The translations under genes were made by a program, and so were the position numbers. From Mucilaginibacter sp. L3T2-6 (lineage in GTDB: Bacteria; Bacteroidota; Bacteroidia; Sphingobacteriales; Sphingobacteriaceae), in the NCBI RefSeq assembly GCF_030519355.1, contig NZ_JAUMKC010000024.1, positions 36,968 to 100,967 on the forward strand: 64,000 bases of DNA, written 5' to 3'. Below the pieces are notes generated by a model. That model saw only the letters and a program-made list of their open reading frames with translations. It was not told the origin of the DNA and did no database searches. This document shows, in pieces, positions 52,048 to 60,409 of this stretch. Position 1 is the stretch's first letter; each line of letters begins with the position of its first letter.

Positions 52048-54207
52048 ATGTTTAAGAAATTTTATCTGGTGCTGGTTGTTGCTGCCACCCTGGCATGCAG
52101 CGCTAAGCCCGCCGCAATTATAAAGGTAGATGGCTCAAAAAATATACAGCCTGATGAGCAGCAGGCGGTGGTTTGTAAAACCATTGCGGCAATGATATCT
52201 AAGTATAACTATAAAAAGGTTGACCTGAACGATTCTATCTCTGCTGTGATTTACAACCGGTATATCAAGCTGATGGACGAAAGCCATAACTATTTCCTGG
52301 CTTCGGATATTGCCGACTTTGATAAGTACAAGACTGTGCTGGATGATGATGCAAAAAACGGGAACCTGAACGATGCATTTTATATTTTCAACGTTTATCA
52401 GAAAAGATATATCGATCGTATTAAATATTCGATAACTCAGCTCGATAACGACTTTGATTACACTAAAAACGACCAGTTTACCTACGACCGCGATAACCTG
52501 CCATGGGTAAAAACGGAAGCCGAAATGAATAAGCTTTGGACAGAGCGTGTAAAATACGATATGCTTAACCTGAAGCTGGCCGGTAACGACGTTGCTAAAA
52601 ATAAGGAAACCTTGAAAAAACGTTATGAAAACCTGCTGTCTCAAGCCAATAAGCTGAACAACCAGGACGTTTTCCAACTATTCATGGATGCCTTCACCAA
52701 CGCTATCGACCCGCATACCAACTACTTTAACCCCGCAAACGCAGCTAATTTCAATATAGACATGTCACGTCAGCTGGAAGGTATCGGTGCGGGATTGAAC
52801 ATTGAGAATGAGTTTGTGATCATCAAATCGTTAACACCCGGCGGACCTGCCGAAAAAAGCAAGCAGGTAAGCGTTGACGACCGCATCATCGGGGTTGCAC
52901 AAGGCCCCGCAGGTGAGTTTCAGAACGTAGTGGGCTGGCGTATAGAGAACGCCATCGCGCTTATACGCGGCAAAAAAGGCACTATTGTAAGGCTGGAGCT
53001 GTTGCCAAAGGGTATGAGCGTAGGCAGCAAACCAAAGATTGTAGAGCTGGTACGCGAAAAGATCATTCTGAAGGATGAATCAGCCAAAAAAGAGATTAGA
53101 ACCTATAACGAAAATGGCAAAACCTTTAAAATAGGGGTGATTTCGGTACCTGCGTTTTATATCGACTTTAATGATTATAAGTCGGGTAACCCTAACTATA
53201 AGAGCACCACGCACGACGTAAAACTTCTGATCGACTCGTTGAAACAACAGGGCGTTGAGGGTATTGTGATGGATATGAGGCAAAACGGCGGCGGCTCGCT
53301 GCTGGAGGCGGTTGACCTTACCGGCTTATTTATTAAAACCGGTCCGGTAGTACAGGTGCGTAATTCAAACGATGAAGTTGAGGTAGACAAAGATGAAGAC
53401 CCTTCAATCGCATGGAACGGACCGCTGGCAATTTTAGTCGATCGGTTCAGCGCTTCGGCAACAGAAATTTTCTCAGGTGCAATACAGGACTATGGCCGTG
53501 GTATTATCCTTGGAACTCAAACCTATGGAAAAGGCTCGGTACAAAATGCTATTGATCTGGATAAAGTTATCCCGCCATCAATGCTGGAACGCGCAGCAGC
53601 GCTTGTGGGTAAAGACAAAAAGAGCTTAAAGGTATCAACCGGCAGCCAGAGCGTATTTGGCCAGCTTAACCTTACCATAGCCAAGTTTTACCGCATTACC
53701 GGTAACTCTACGCAGCATAAGGGTGTTACGCCCGATATTGCCTTCCCGTCAGTGATCCCCATGGATAAATATGGCGAGGACACCGAGCCATCGGCCATGC
53801 CTTTCGATATTATAGCGAAAACCAATTACACTAAAGTAGGCGATTTTACCACCGTATTACCGCAGCTAAAAAAAATGCACGATCAGCGTATGGCTACAAG
53901 CCCTAATTACAAATACATGCTGGAGGATATTGCTGAAATTAAAAAACACGAAGCTGAAAAAAGTGTAACGCTTAACGAGCAAAAATTAAAAGCGCAACGC
54001 GACGCCGACGACAAAAAACAATTCGAGGAAAACAATCAGCGCCGCATAGCAATGGGCTTGCCTGCCTTGAAAAAGGGTGAGACTAAAAAACGCGGCGACG
54101 ATCTTGACTTCCTGAAACGCGAAGCAGGCCAGATATTGACCGACTATATCAGTCTGGACAATAAATATTCCAGCACAACTGCTCCGGGAACGCCGGTTCA
54201 GCAATAA
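52048..54207 (+). CDS. C-terminal processing (tail-specific) protease, lipoprotein
   Basis: S41 (Ctp/Prc) proteases cleave proteins at C-terminal tails in the periplasm. From the ATG at 52048 the protein has 719 residues and a lipoprotein signal (MFKKFYLVLVVAATLAC). An N-terminal helical domain precedes a PDZ domain (about 235-330, GAGLNIENEFVIIKSLTPGG). The catalytic core has Ser470 in DRFSASATEIFSG and Lys495 in TYGKGSVQ. The long C-terminal region rich in Lys and Glu is the DUF3340-like part of Prc-type enzymes. The frame is open from a TTG at 52006, but the lipobox decides for 52048. Confidence 0.94.
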   Translation: MFKKFYLVLVVAATLACSAKPAAIIKVDGSKNIQPDEQQAVVCKTIAAMISKYNYKKVDLNDSISAVIYNRYIKLMDESHNYFLASDIADFDKYKTVLDDDAKNGNLNDAFYIFNVYQKRYIDRIKYSITQLDNDFDYTKNDQFTYDRDNLPWVKTEAEMNKLWTERVKYDMLNLKLAGNDVAKNKETLKKRYENLLSQANKLNNQDVFQLFMDAFTNAIDPHTNYFNPANAANFNIDMSRQLEGIGAGLNIENEFVIIKSLTPGGPAEKSKQVSVDDRIIGVAQGPAGEFQNVVGWRIENAIALIRGKKGTIVRLELLPKGMSVGSKPKIVELVREKIILKDESAKKEIRTYNENGKTFKIGVISVPAFYIDFNDYKSGNPNYKSTTHDVKLLIDSLKQQGVEGIVMDMRQNGGGSLLEAVDLTGLFIKTGPVVQVRNSNDEVEVDKDEDPSIAWNGPLAILVDRFSASATEIFSGAIQDYGRGIILGTQTYGKGSVQNAIDLDKVIPPSMLERAAALVGKDKKSLKVSTGSQSVFGQLNLTIAKFYRITGNSTQHKGVTPDIAFPSVIPMDKYGEDTEPSAMPFDIIAKTNYTKVGDFTTVLPQLKKMHDQRMATSPNYKYMLEDIAEIKKHEAEKSVTLNEQKLKAQRDADDKKQFEENNQRRIAMGLPALKKGETKKRGDDLDFLKREAGQILTDYISLDNKYSSTTAPGTPVQQ

Positions 54208-54222
54208 CCGGAATTGCCGATA

Positions 54223-54260
54223 AAACAACAAATCCTGGCTCTGGCCGGGATTTGTTGTTT
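54223..54260 (+). terminator. Terminator of the Ctp protease gene
   Basis: A perfect 13-bp stem (AAACAACAAATCC at 54223-54235 with its complement at 54248-54260) is closed by a short GC-rich loop, 16 bases after the stop codon. The stem ends in TTGTTGTTT followed by ATTATT. Confidence 0.85.
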
Positions 54261-54315
54261 ATTATTCGTTAATAAATTATTCTCGCCTCCAACTTTATCT
54301 CTTCGATTTTGTATA

Positions 54316-54323
54316 TAGTTTTG
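54316..54323 (+). promoter_or_regulatory. -7 promoter box (TAGTTTTG) for the amidohydrolase gene
   Basis: TAGTTTTG matches TAnnTTTG, 31 bases before the ATG at 54355. Confidence 0.45.
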
Positions 54324-54354
54324 TAGATTACCGCTTTTTAAATAGTGAAACCCT

Positions 54355-55986
54355 ATGAAGAAATTTTTGCCGCTGCTTGTGGTTCTTTTCTGTGCCTGTA
54401 AACAAAAAGAATATAATGCCGATTTGCTGGTTAAGGATGCACAGGTTTACACGGTTGACAGTTTGTTTACCACTGCTGATGCATTTGTAGTGAGCGCAGG
54501 CAAGATAATAGCCGTAGGCAAAGCCGATACCCTGGAAGAAAAATATAACGCAAAGCAGGTTATTGACGCCGGTGGCAAACCGGTCTATCCTGGCTTTATT
54601 GATGCGCATGCCCACTTTTACGAATACGGCCTCGGCCTGCAGGAGGCCGACCTGACTGCCACAAAGAGCTGGCAGGAGGTGGTTGACTCTGTTAAATCAT
54701 TTGCAGCACGAAACCCGGATGGCTGGATTGTTGGCCGTGGCTGGGACCAAAACAAATGGAAGGTAAAGGAGTTCCCTAACAAAGCAAAACTCGATTCGCT
54801 GTTCCCCGCGCGGCCTGTAATATTAAGCCGCATTGATGGCCATGCCGTAATGGTTAACCAGGCGGCGTTGAACCTGGCCGGCGTTAAACCAGGGCAAACT
54901 ATTATCGGAGGCAAGATAGAGACGATAAACGGCAAGCTTACAGGTGTAATGATCGATAATGCACAAGGCATTATTACACGCAAGATTCCGCCACCTACCG
55001 ATGCCATAACGCAGGCGGCATTACTGGACGCTCAAAAGAATTGCTTTGCCGCAGGCTTAACCACAATTGACGATTGCGGCCTGCCTTATACCATGGTGAA
55101 CACCATTGCAGAACTGCAGCATAAAGGAGCGCTGAAAATGCGCTTGTATGTGATGCTTGCTGATCAGCCTGATAATTACGATTACCTGTTTAAACGCGGC
55201 GCTTATAAAACTCCCACGCTTAATGTGCGCGCGTTTAAGGTATACGCGGATGGTGCGCTTGGCTCACGCGGCGCCTGCCTGCTGAAACCTTATGCCGACC
55301 AAAAGGGCTGGAGCGGCTTCCTGCTGAGCCAGCAGAAGCATTTCCAGGAAGTTGCGGAAAAAATTGCTGCCCATGGCTTTCAGATGTGTACACATGCTAT
55401 TGGCGACTCGGCCAACCGGGTAATGTTGAAAATATATGCATCGGTTCTTAAAGGGAAAAACGATAAACGCTGGCGTATCGAGCATTCGCAGATTGTAGCG
55501 CCGGAAGATGTTAAGCTGTTCGGCGAGTATAGTATTGTACCGTCTGTTCAGCCAACCCATGCTACTTCTGATATGTACTGGGCCGGAACACGTTTGGGCA
55601 AGGCGCGGCTTAAAACCGCTTATGCATATAAGGATTTATTGGCACAAAATGGCTGGATGCCCCTTGGCACCGACTTCCCGGTAGAAGACATCAACCCCAT
55701 GTATACATTTTACGCGGCTGTTGTACGCAAAGACCGCAAAGGTTATCCTGAAGACGGCTTTCAAATGGAGAATGCCATAAGCCGTAAACAAGCATTGCAG
55801 GGTTTGACCATATGGGCTGCGAAAGCAAATTTCGAAGAAAAGGAAAAGGGCAGTATTGAGCCGGGCAAGTATGCCGATTTTGTTATTTTGGATAACGATA
55901 TTATGAAAGTTGACGGCAAAGTATTGCCGAATGTTAAAGTTTTAAAAACGTTTGTGAACGGAGAACAGGTATATGAGAAAAAATAA
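54355..55986 (+). CDS. Lipoprotein amidohydrolase (YtcJ-like, metal-dependent)
   Basis: The 543-residue protein has a lipoprotein signal (MKKFLPLLVVLFCAC) and the amidohydrolase metal motif GFIDAHAHFYEYG. The other ligands appear in RIDGHAVMVNQAAL, CTHAIGDSANRVML and LGTDFPVEDINPMY, in the order seen for the YtcJ/LAF3 group. Substrates in this group are largely unknown amides or imides. It overlaps the next gene by 14 bases, which suggests translational coupling and a linked role. Confidence 0.92.
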   Translation: MKKFLPLLVVLFCACKQKEYNADLLVKDAQVYTVDSLFTTADAFVVSAGKIIAVGKADTLEEKYNAKQVIDAGGKPVYPGFIDAHAHFYEYGLGLQEADLTATKSWQEVVDSVKSFAARNPDGWIVGRGWDQNKWKVKEFPNKAKLDSLFPARPVILSRIDGHAVMVNQAALNLAGVKPGQTIIGGKIETINGKLTGVMIDNAQGIITRKIPPPTDAITQAALLDAQKNCFAAGLTTIDDCGLPYTMVNTIAELQHKGALKMRLYVMLADQPDNYDYLFKRGAYKTPTLNVRAFKVYADGALGSRGACLLKPYADQKGWSGFLLSQQKHFQEVAEKIAAHGFQMCTHAIGDSANRVMLKIYASVLKGKNDKRWRIEHSQIVAPEDVKLFGEYSIVPSVQPTHATSDMYWAGTRLGKARLKTAYAYKDLLAQNGWMPLGTDFPVEDINPMYTFYAAVVRKDRKGYPEDGFQMENAISRKQALQGLTIWAAKANFEEKEKGSIEPGKYADFVILDNDIMKVDGKVLPNVKVLKTFVNGEQVYEKK

Positions 55987-57793
55987 GTGGCGATTAATAC
56001 CATCAATTGTTTTAACCGGATTTATATTATTTAACTCAGCCTGTGCACAAAACCCGCCATTTACAGGGATGGCTTATGTAAACGAAGAAAGGCTGGCCGA
56101 AAAAGCCACCTATCTGCTCAATAATGCTAACTATATAATTCCCCTGCAAAACCTGGAGCAGGCAAAAGTTGCAAGTGTACATTTTTCAAACATGTATGCC
56201 CGGGAGTTTGACAGCCTTGCCAATAAATACACCAAAGTTGATCCCTTTAACGGAAATATATACACCGGCGTAAAAAGCCTCGACGATTTGTCGGCAGACC
56301 TTAAGTTCTACAATACCATTATTGTTCAGCTGAACGATGCTGACATGAACAACCCGCTGATAACCGGCTTTATCAACACCAATCAAAAACTTAAAAACGT
56401 AATTATAGCTTTATTTGGCAGCCCGGCTTCGCTGGCACGGCTCCAAAATACTGCTGTGCCCATTGTCTGGTGTCAGCGTATTTCGCCGGTAACGGCCTTT
56501 TACAGCGCGCAGGCCATATTCGGGGGAGTAGCGGTAACGCAAAAGTTGGGCGTCAATATTTCAACGCTTTACAAAAAGGGTATGGGCTTTGTTACCACTA
56601 AAACCCGTTTGCAATATACGGTGCCTGAGGAGGTGGGAATCAGGACAGTTAATCTTGATGGCATTGACAGAATTGCGCATGAAGCCATGCAGGAGCGTGC
56701 AACGCCCGGATGCGTGGTGTTGGTAGCAAAGGACGGCAAAGTGATATTTAATAAGGCTTATGGATACCACACTTATAACAATGATATACCTGATAAGCTG
56801 ACCGACATCTTTGACGTGGCCTCGATGACCAAAATATCAGCCACTACCATGGAGGCCATGCAGCTTACCGACCAGGGCAAATTGAACGTGGATTCAACAC
56901 TTGGTACCTATCTGCCGCAAACACGTAAAACCAATAAAAACGACTTGACTATCCGCGAGGTGCTGGAACACCAGGCGGGGCTGATACCTGATATACCTAC
57001 ATTCGATAAGATCAAACCTACCGACCACAGTACCGATTCGTCGGCTATGTTCCCTACCAAGGTTAACGAGAATTACTTTCTTCGAAAAGACTATTTTAAG
57101 GAGGTGATGTGGCCTGATATGCTGAATTCGCCGGTGCGCACAAGGGGGCAATATGTTTACAGCGATTTGAGTATGTGCTTTATGCAGCAGGTGGAGGAAA
57201 CCATTACAGCCATGCCCGAAAATGTGTATGTTCAGCAGCAGTTTTATGCGCCCCTGGGTATGCAGACTGCCGGTTTTTTACCGCTCTACCGTTTTACGCC
57301 CGACCGGATCATCCCCACAGAGGACGATAAAAAAGACAGGCATGCATTGCTTGACGGCTATGTGCATGATCCAACTGCTGCCTTGATGGGAGGAGTTGCC
57401 GGACATGCAGGTTTGTTTGCCAGCGCAAATGACCTGGCTATTTTATACCAGATGATGCTGAACCGCGGCACTTACGGCGGCGCATTGTATATTAAACCCG
57501 AAACCGTTGATAAATTCACTGCTAAGCAATCGCCTGTTAGTCGTCGCGGCCTTGGTTTTGACCGCTGGGACCCGATGCTTGACCATCACTACCCCTCTAA
57601 GCTGGCATCCGACCAAAGCTATGGACACACGGGTTTTACAGGAACCTGCGTATGGGTGGACCCTAAATATAACCTGGTTTATATCTTTCTTTCAAACCGT
57701 GTAAACCCCAGCGTAAGCAGTAAGCTATCAAGCCTGAATATACGCCCAAGGATACAGGACGTGGTTTATGAGGCGATTCAGAAGGGAATGTAA
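55973..57793 (+). CDS. Secreted protein with GH3 C-terminal-like domain fused to a serine hydrolase domain
   Basis: After a lipoprotein-like signal (FILFNSAC), residues 30-215 resemble the C-terminal domain of family 3 glycoside hydrolases (LLNNANYIIPL, NVIIALFGSPASLARL). The rest is a beta-lactamase/esterase domain with Ser284-Met-Thr-Lys287 (VASMTKIS), YSDLS and GHTGFTGT. In Bacteroidota I know longer proteins with a full GH3 catalytic domain before this pair. Here the catalytic GH3 part is absent, leaving a 606-residue form that can be active only as hydrolase. Its start overlaps the amidohydrolase gene by 14 bases. Confidence 0.85.
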   Translation: MRKNKWRLIPSIVLTGFILFNSACAQNPPFTGMAYVNEERLAEKATYLLNNANYIIPLQNLEQAKVASVHFSNMYAREFDSLANKYTKVDPFNGNIYTGVKSLDDLSADLKFYNTIIVQLNDADMNNPLITGFINTNQKLKNVIIALFGSPASLARLQNTAVPIVWCQRISPVTAFYSAQAIFGGVAVTQKLGVNISTLYKKGMGFVTTKTRLQYTVPEEVGIRTVNLDGIDRIAHEAMQERATPGCVVLVAKDGKVIFNKAYGYHTYNNDIPDKLTDIFDVASMTKISATTMEAMQLTDQGKLNVDSTLGTYLPQTRKTNKNDLTIREVLEHQAGLIPDIPTFDKIKPTDHSTDSSAMFPTKVNENYFLRKDYFKEVMWPDMLNSPVRTRGQYVYSDLSMCFMQQVEETITAMPENVYVQQQFYAPLGMQTAGFLPLYRFTPDRIIPTEDDKKDRHALLDGYVHDPTAALMGGVAGHAGLFASANDLAILYQMMLNRGTYGGALYIKPETVDKFTAKQSPVSRRGLGFDRWDPMLDHHYPSKLASDQSYGHTGFTGTCVWVDPKYNLVYIFLSNRVNPSVSSKLSSLNIRPRIQDVVYEAIQKGM

Positions 57794-57946
57794 GGGATTT
57801 TCGGTTGGGAATTTACGGTTTGCCATTGCGAACAAAGTTGCCTCGGTTCTTACAGCGATGACAAAGCTGCCATGTGACTATTCATAAGGAATATTTGATT
57901 AACTTCGGATAAGTCAAATTCCATAACTGTCAATCCGGATTCCGCA

Positions 57947-58753
57947 ATGAAGTACTATACCATACAGCCGCCGGTAGCATTGCAACCATATGTACGGTGT
58001 TTCTGGGTGCTTGAGCATGAGTTTGCGCCGGGTGAAGAGTCATATATCTATCGGTCGGTGGCAGATGGCTGCGTAGAGATGGTTTTTCATTACCAAAGCG
58101 CTTTTAACGAATTGGTTTTTGAGGGAACGGCCCAATCCTGGTTGTCGGGCATGCATTTCCAATCGCAGAAATATAGAAGATTTGAAACCAGGCAGAGCTT
58201 TGGCATTTTCGGGGCATATATTTATCCTTTTGCAGTTCCAATTCTTTTTAATGTGGCCTCCGATGCAACAAGCAACGAAATGCTTAGCCTGGATATTTTT
58301 CTTGGCCCGGAGGGGAGCGAGCTGGAAGAAAAGATGATGCTGGCCGGTTGCAATCACAAACGGGCGGAAATACTATCTGAATGGCTGCAGAAACGATTGG
58401 TGACTATCAAAAATAAAGACGTAACCATCGCCGCAGCCATAAAGCATGTAATACACTCTGCGGAGATTCGCACTGTTGAACAACTGGCTTCGTGCTTTAA
58501 TCTGTCCGAACGGCAATTCAACCGCAAGTTTAAGGAATACGCAGGGTTTAGTCCAAAAATGTATATGCGGCTTACACGTTTAAACAAAGCTATAAAGCAG
58601 CAAGTTGCCAGTAAGCCGCTGGGCCAGGTAGCTTATGAATGCGGATATTACGATCAGTCGCATTTTATACATGAGGTTAAAGAGTTTACCGGTTATCATC
58701 CTTCGTTTTATTTCTCGGGCAAAGCCGAAGGCACGGAGTGGCTTTATATTTAA
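57947..58753 (+). CDS. AraC family transcriptional regulator
   Basis: The 268-residue protein has an N-terminal DUF6597-like ligand domain (YYTIQPPVALQPYVRCFWVL) and a C-terminal AraC DNA-binding domain with two helix-turn-helices: VEQLASCFNLSERQFNRKFK and LGQVAYECGYYDQSHFIHEV. It lies 63 bases upstream of the VOC protein gene, which has its own -7 box, and may control that gene. The inducer is unknown. Confidence 0.92.
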   Translation: MKYYTIQPPVALQPYVRCFWVLEHEFAPGEESYIYRSVADGCVEMVFHYQSAFNELVFEGTAQSWLSGMHFQSQKYRRFETRQSFGIFGAYIYPFAVPILFNVASDATSNEMLSLDIFLGPEGSELEEKMMLAGCNHKRAEILSEWLQKRLVTIKNKDVTIAAAIKHVIHSAEIRTVEQLASCFNLSERQFNRKFKEYAGFSPKMYMRLTRLNKAIKQQVASKPLGQVAYECGYYDQSHFIHEVKEFTGYHPSFYFSGKAEGTEWLYI

Positions 58754-58792
58754 GATGTCCGATATTTACAATTAAGTTCAATACGGCGGCTT

Positions 58793-58800
58793 TACTTTTG
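58793..58800 (+). promoter_or_regulatory. -7 promoter box (TACTTTTG) for the VOC gene
   Basis: TACTTTTG matches TAnnTTTG, 16 bases before the ATG at 58817. Confidence 0.5.
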
Positions 58801-58816
58801 TTTAAAAGAAACTGTT

Positions 58817-59194
58817 ATGAAAAATGTAAATATTCCTGAAGGATATCAGCAGCTGATGCCTTACCTGATTGTAGAAAACGCCTCAAAATTTATTGATTTC
58901 ACCCGTAACGTTTTTGGCGCGACTGAAAAATTTAAGACCATGCGCGATGAGCGAACTATTATGCATGCCGAAGTAAGCATTGGCGATAGTGTAATTATGT
59001 TTGCGGATGCTACAGAACAATATCTCCCGCAAAATGCCGGCATGTTTTTATACGTGGATGATTGCGATGAAATATTTAATAAGGCAATCGATAACGGCGC
59101 CACAGAAATAATGCCTCCTGCCGACCAAAGTTACGGCCGAAGCGCCGGCATCAAAGATCCGTTTGGCAATGCCTGGTGGATAACAAGTGTGTAG
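58817..59194 (+). CDS. VOC (glyoxalase/bleomycin resistance-like, PhnB type) protein
   Basis: The 125-residue protein has two beta-alpha-beta-beta-beta modules of the vicinal oxygen chelate fold. MPYLIVENASKFIDFTRNVF starts the first, HAEVSIGDSVIMFADA follows, and SAGIKDPFGNAWWITSV ends the second, all typical of the PhnB-like branch. The metal ligands and substrate are not certain. It follows the AraC-type regulator gene, which may regulate it. Confidence 0.9.
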   Translation: MKNVNIPEGYQQLMPYLIVENASKFIDFTRNVFGATEKFKTMRDERTIMHAEVSIGDSVIMFADATEQYLPQNAGMFLYVDDCDEIFNKAIDNGATEIMPPADQSYGRSAGIKDPFGNAWWITSV

Positions 59195-59295
59195 TTGCCT
59201 GAACCAAATTAAAGAATTAGCAGAATTTCGTCATCGTCACACTCATATCAAAGGCCATTGGGCGGTATCTTACGGGTACCCGATGTTTTATAAAA

Positions 59296-59330
59296 AACGC
59301 GAATCAGCTATTAAACAGTTGATTCGCGTT
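59296..59330. terminator. Terminator between the VOC gene and the sigma factor gene
   Basis: A perfect 11-bp stem (AACGCGAATCA at 59296-59306, complement at 59320-59330) with a 13-base loop, preceded by AAAAAA and followed by ATGTTTTC, lies between convergent genes and can act on both strands. Confidence 0.75.
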
Positions 59331-59352
59331 ATGTTTTCTGCTTGAATTCTTT

Positions 59353-59393
59353 CTTTTCGGAGTTTACTGACTTTCCCGGCTTTTCGGACTCCC
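59353..59393. repeat. Short-word repeat patch (CTTTTCGGACT family)
   Basis: Words like TTTTCGGAGT, GACTTTCCCGG and TTTTCGGACTCC recur. It is the inverted relative of the patch at 21157-21189 and ends just before the sigma factor stop codon. Confidence 0.55.
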
Positions 59394-59396
59394 CTC

Positions 59397-59981
59397 TTAA
59401 TTCTTCAGGCTCAATTCTTTACTCTGCATCATTTTGCGGAGGTTATTAAGCGCGTAACGCATACGGCCAAGAGCGGTATTAATGCTTACATCCGTAATAT
59501 CGGCAATCTCCTTAAAGCTCATATCGCCGAAATGGCGCATAATCAAAACTTCCTTCTGTTCGGCAGGTAAGAGATGAATCAGGGTCTTCAGGTCGCGATA
59601 GGTTTGCTCGCGTACCATTTTGTCTTCGGTACTTTCATCATAGTGCCCCAGCACTTCGAAAATATCAAAGTCGTCGCCGTTGCTTACCATCGGAGCCCGT
59701 TTTTCGCGGCGAAAATGGTCGATCACCAAATTATGGGCTATGCGGGTAACCCATGGCAAAAACTTACCTTCCTCGTTATACTTTCCGGCCTTTAATGTAT
59801 TTATCACCTTGATAAAGGTATCCTGGAAGATATCTTCCGCAAGATATTCGTCCTTAACAAGCAAATAAATAGAAGTGTATATTTTTGATTGATAGCGGCG
59901 GATTAATTCTACCAGCCCCCCTTCATCGCCCGCAACGTAAAGATGGATTAAATCCTGGTCACTCTTCAATTGAACATCCAT
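59397..59981 (-). CDS. ECF-type RNA polymerase sigma factor (sigma-70 family)
   Basis: The 194-residue protein has region 2 (DEYLAEDIFQDTFIKVINTL, LPWVTRIAHNLVIDHFRREK) and region 4 (LPAEQKEVLIMRHFGDMSFK, EIADITDVSINTALGRMRYA), joined by an acidic linker. No anti-sigma gene is adjacent, although the upstream gap of 428 bases has no gene. Which stimulus it answers is unknown. Confidence 0.93.
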   Translation of the reverse strand: MDVQLKSDQDLIHLYVAGDEGGLVELIRRYQSKIYTSIYLLVKDEYLAEDIFQDTFIKVINTLKAGKYNEEGKFLPWVTRIAHNLVIDHFRREKRAPMVSNGDDFDIFEVLGHYDESTEDKMVREQTYRDLKTLIHLLPAEQKEVLIMRHFGDMSFKEIADITDVSINTALGRMRYALNNLRKMMQSKELSLKN

Positions 59982-60409
59982 AGAAAAACTACTAACTTAG
60001 TTAATTTTAAAATCTGTTGAAGTAGAGTTTTATCTATAGCCTTATTTTTTAGGGATTAACAAAATTGTTATCCCAAATAAAGCAAATTATCGCGGGAAAA
60101 ACAAATATTATTTCCCTCACAAATGTTACAAACTAATATTTAACATTTTTTAACATTTCCGGATACAATAAATAAGCAATGTGCGATGTTGCAAAAACGC
60201 TATTGTCAGCCTTATGCAATCCATTCAATAAATTGCAAACTAAGCATATACATTTCTTAAACACATTTGGATGCTGCTAATTTTTTTAGGATTTTTGCAT
60301 TCTCAAAAGAAGACCGTAGGTCAAGGCCATAGATTATAGTCCACAAACCATATTAAGGAAGGCAAATGGATCGAGGCTATGGACCATAGACTATGGACTA
60401 TGGATTACA
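59982..60409. other. 428-base AT-rich gap between the sigma factor gene and uvrA
   Basis: No gene is seen. The part next to the sigma factor gene (59982-60300) is AT-rich and must hold its promoter, but no clear box was found. Positions 60315-60407 are a short-word repeat patch. Confidence 0.6.
60315..60407. repeat. Short-word repeat patch (CCATAGACTATGG family) before uvrA
   Basis: GGCCATAGATTATAGTCCA and GGACCATAGACTATGGACT are inverted relatives across a short centre. The patch ends two bases before the uvrA ATG and is the same family as the pair at 39839-39956. Confidence 0.7.

Noticed and set aside
57822..57870. Third copy of the GTCATTGCGAG repeat
   Set aside because: Only CCATTGCGA and GCGATGACAAAG are similar; too degenerate to call.
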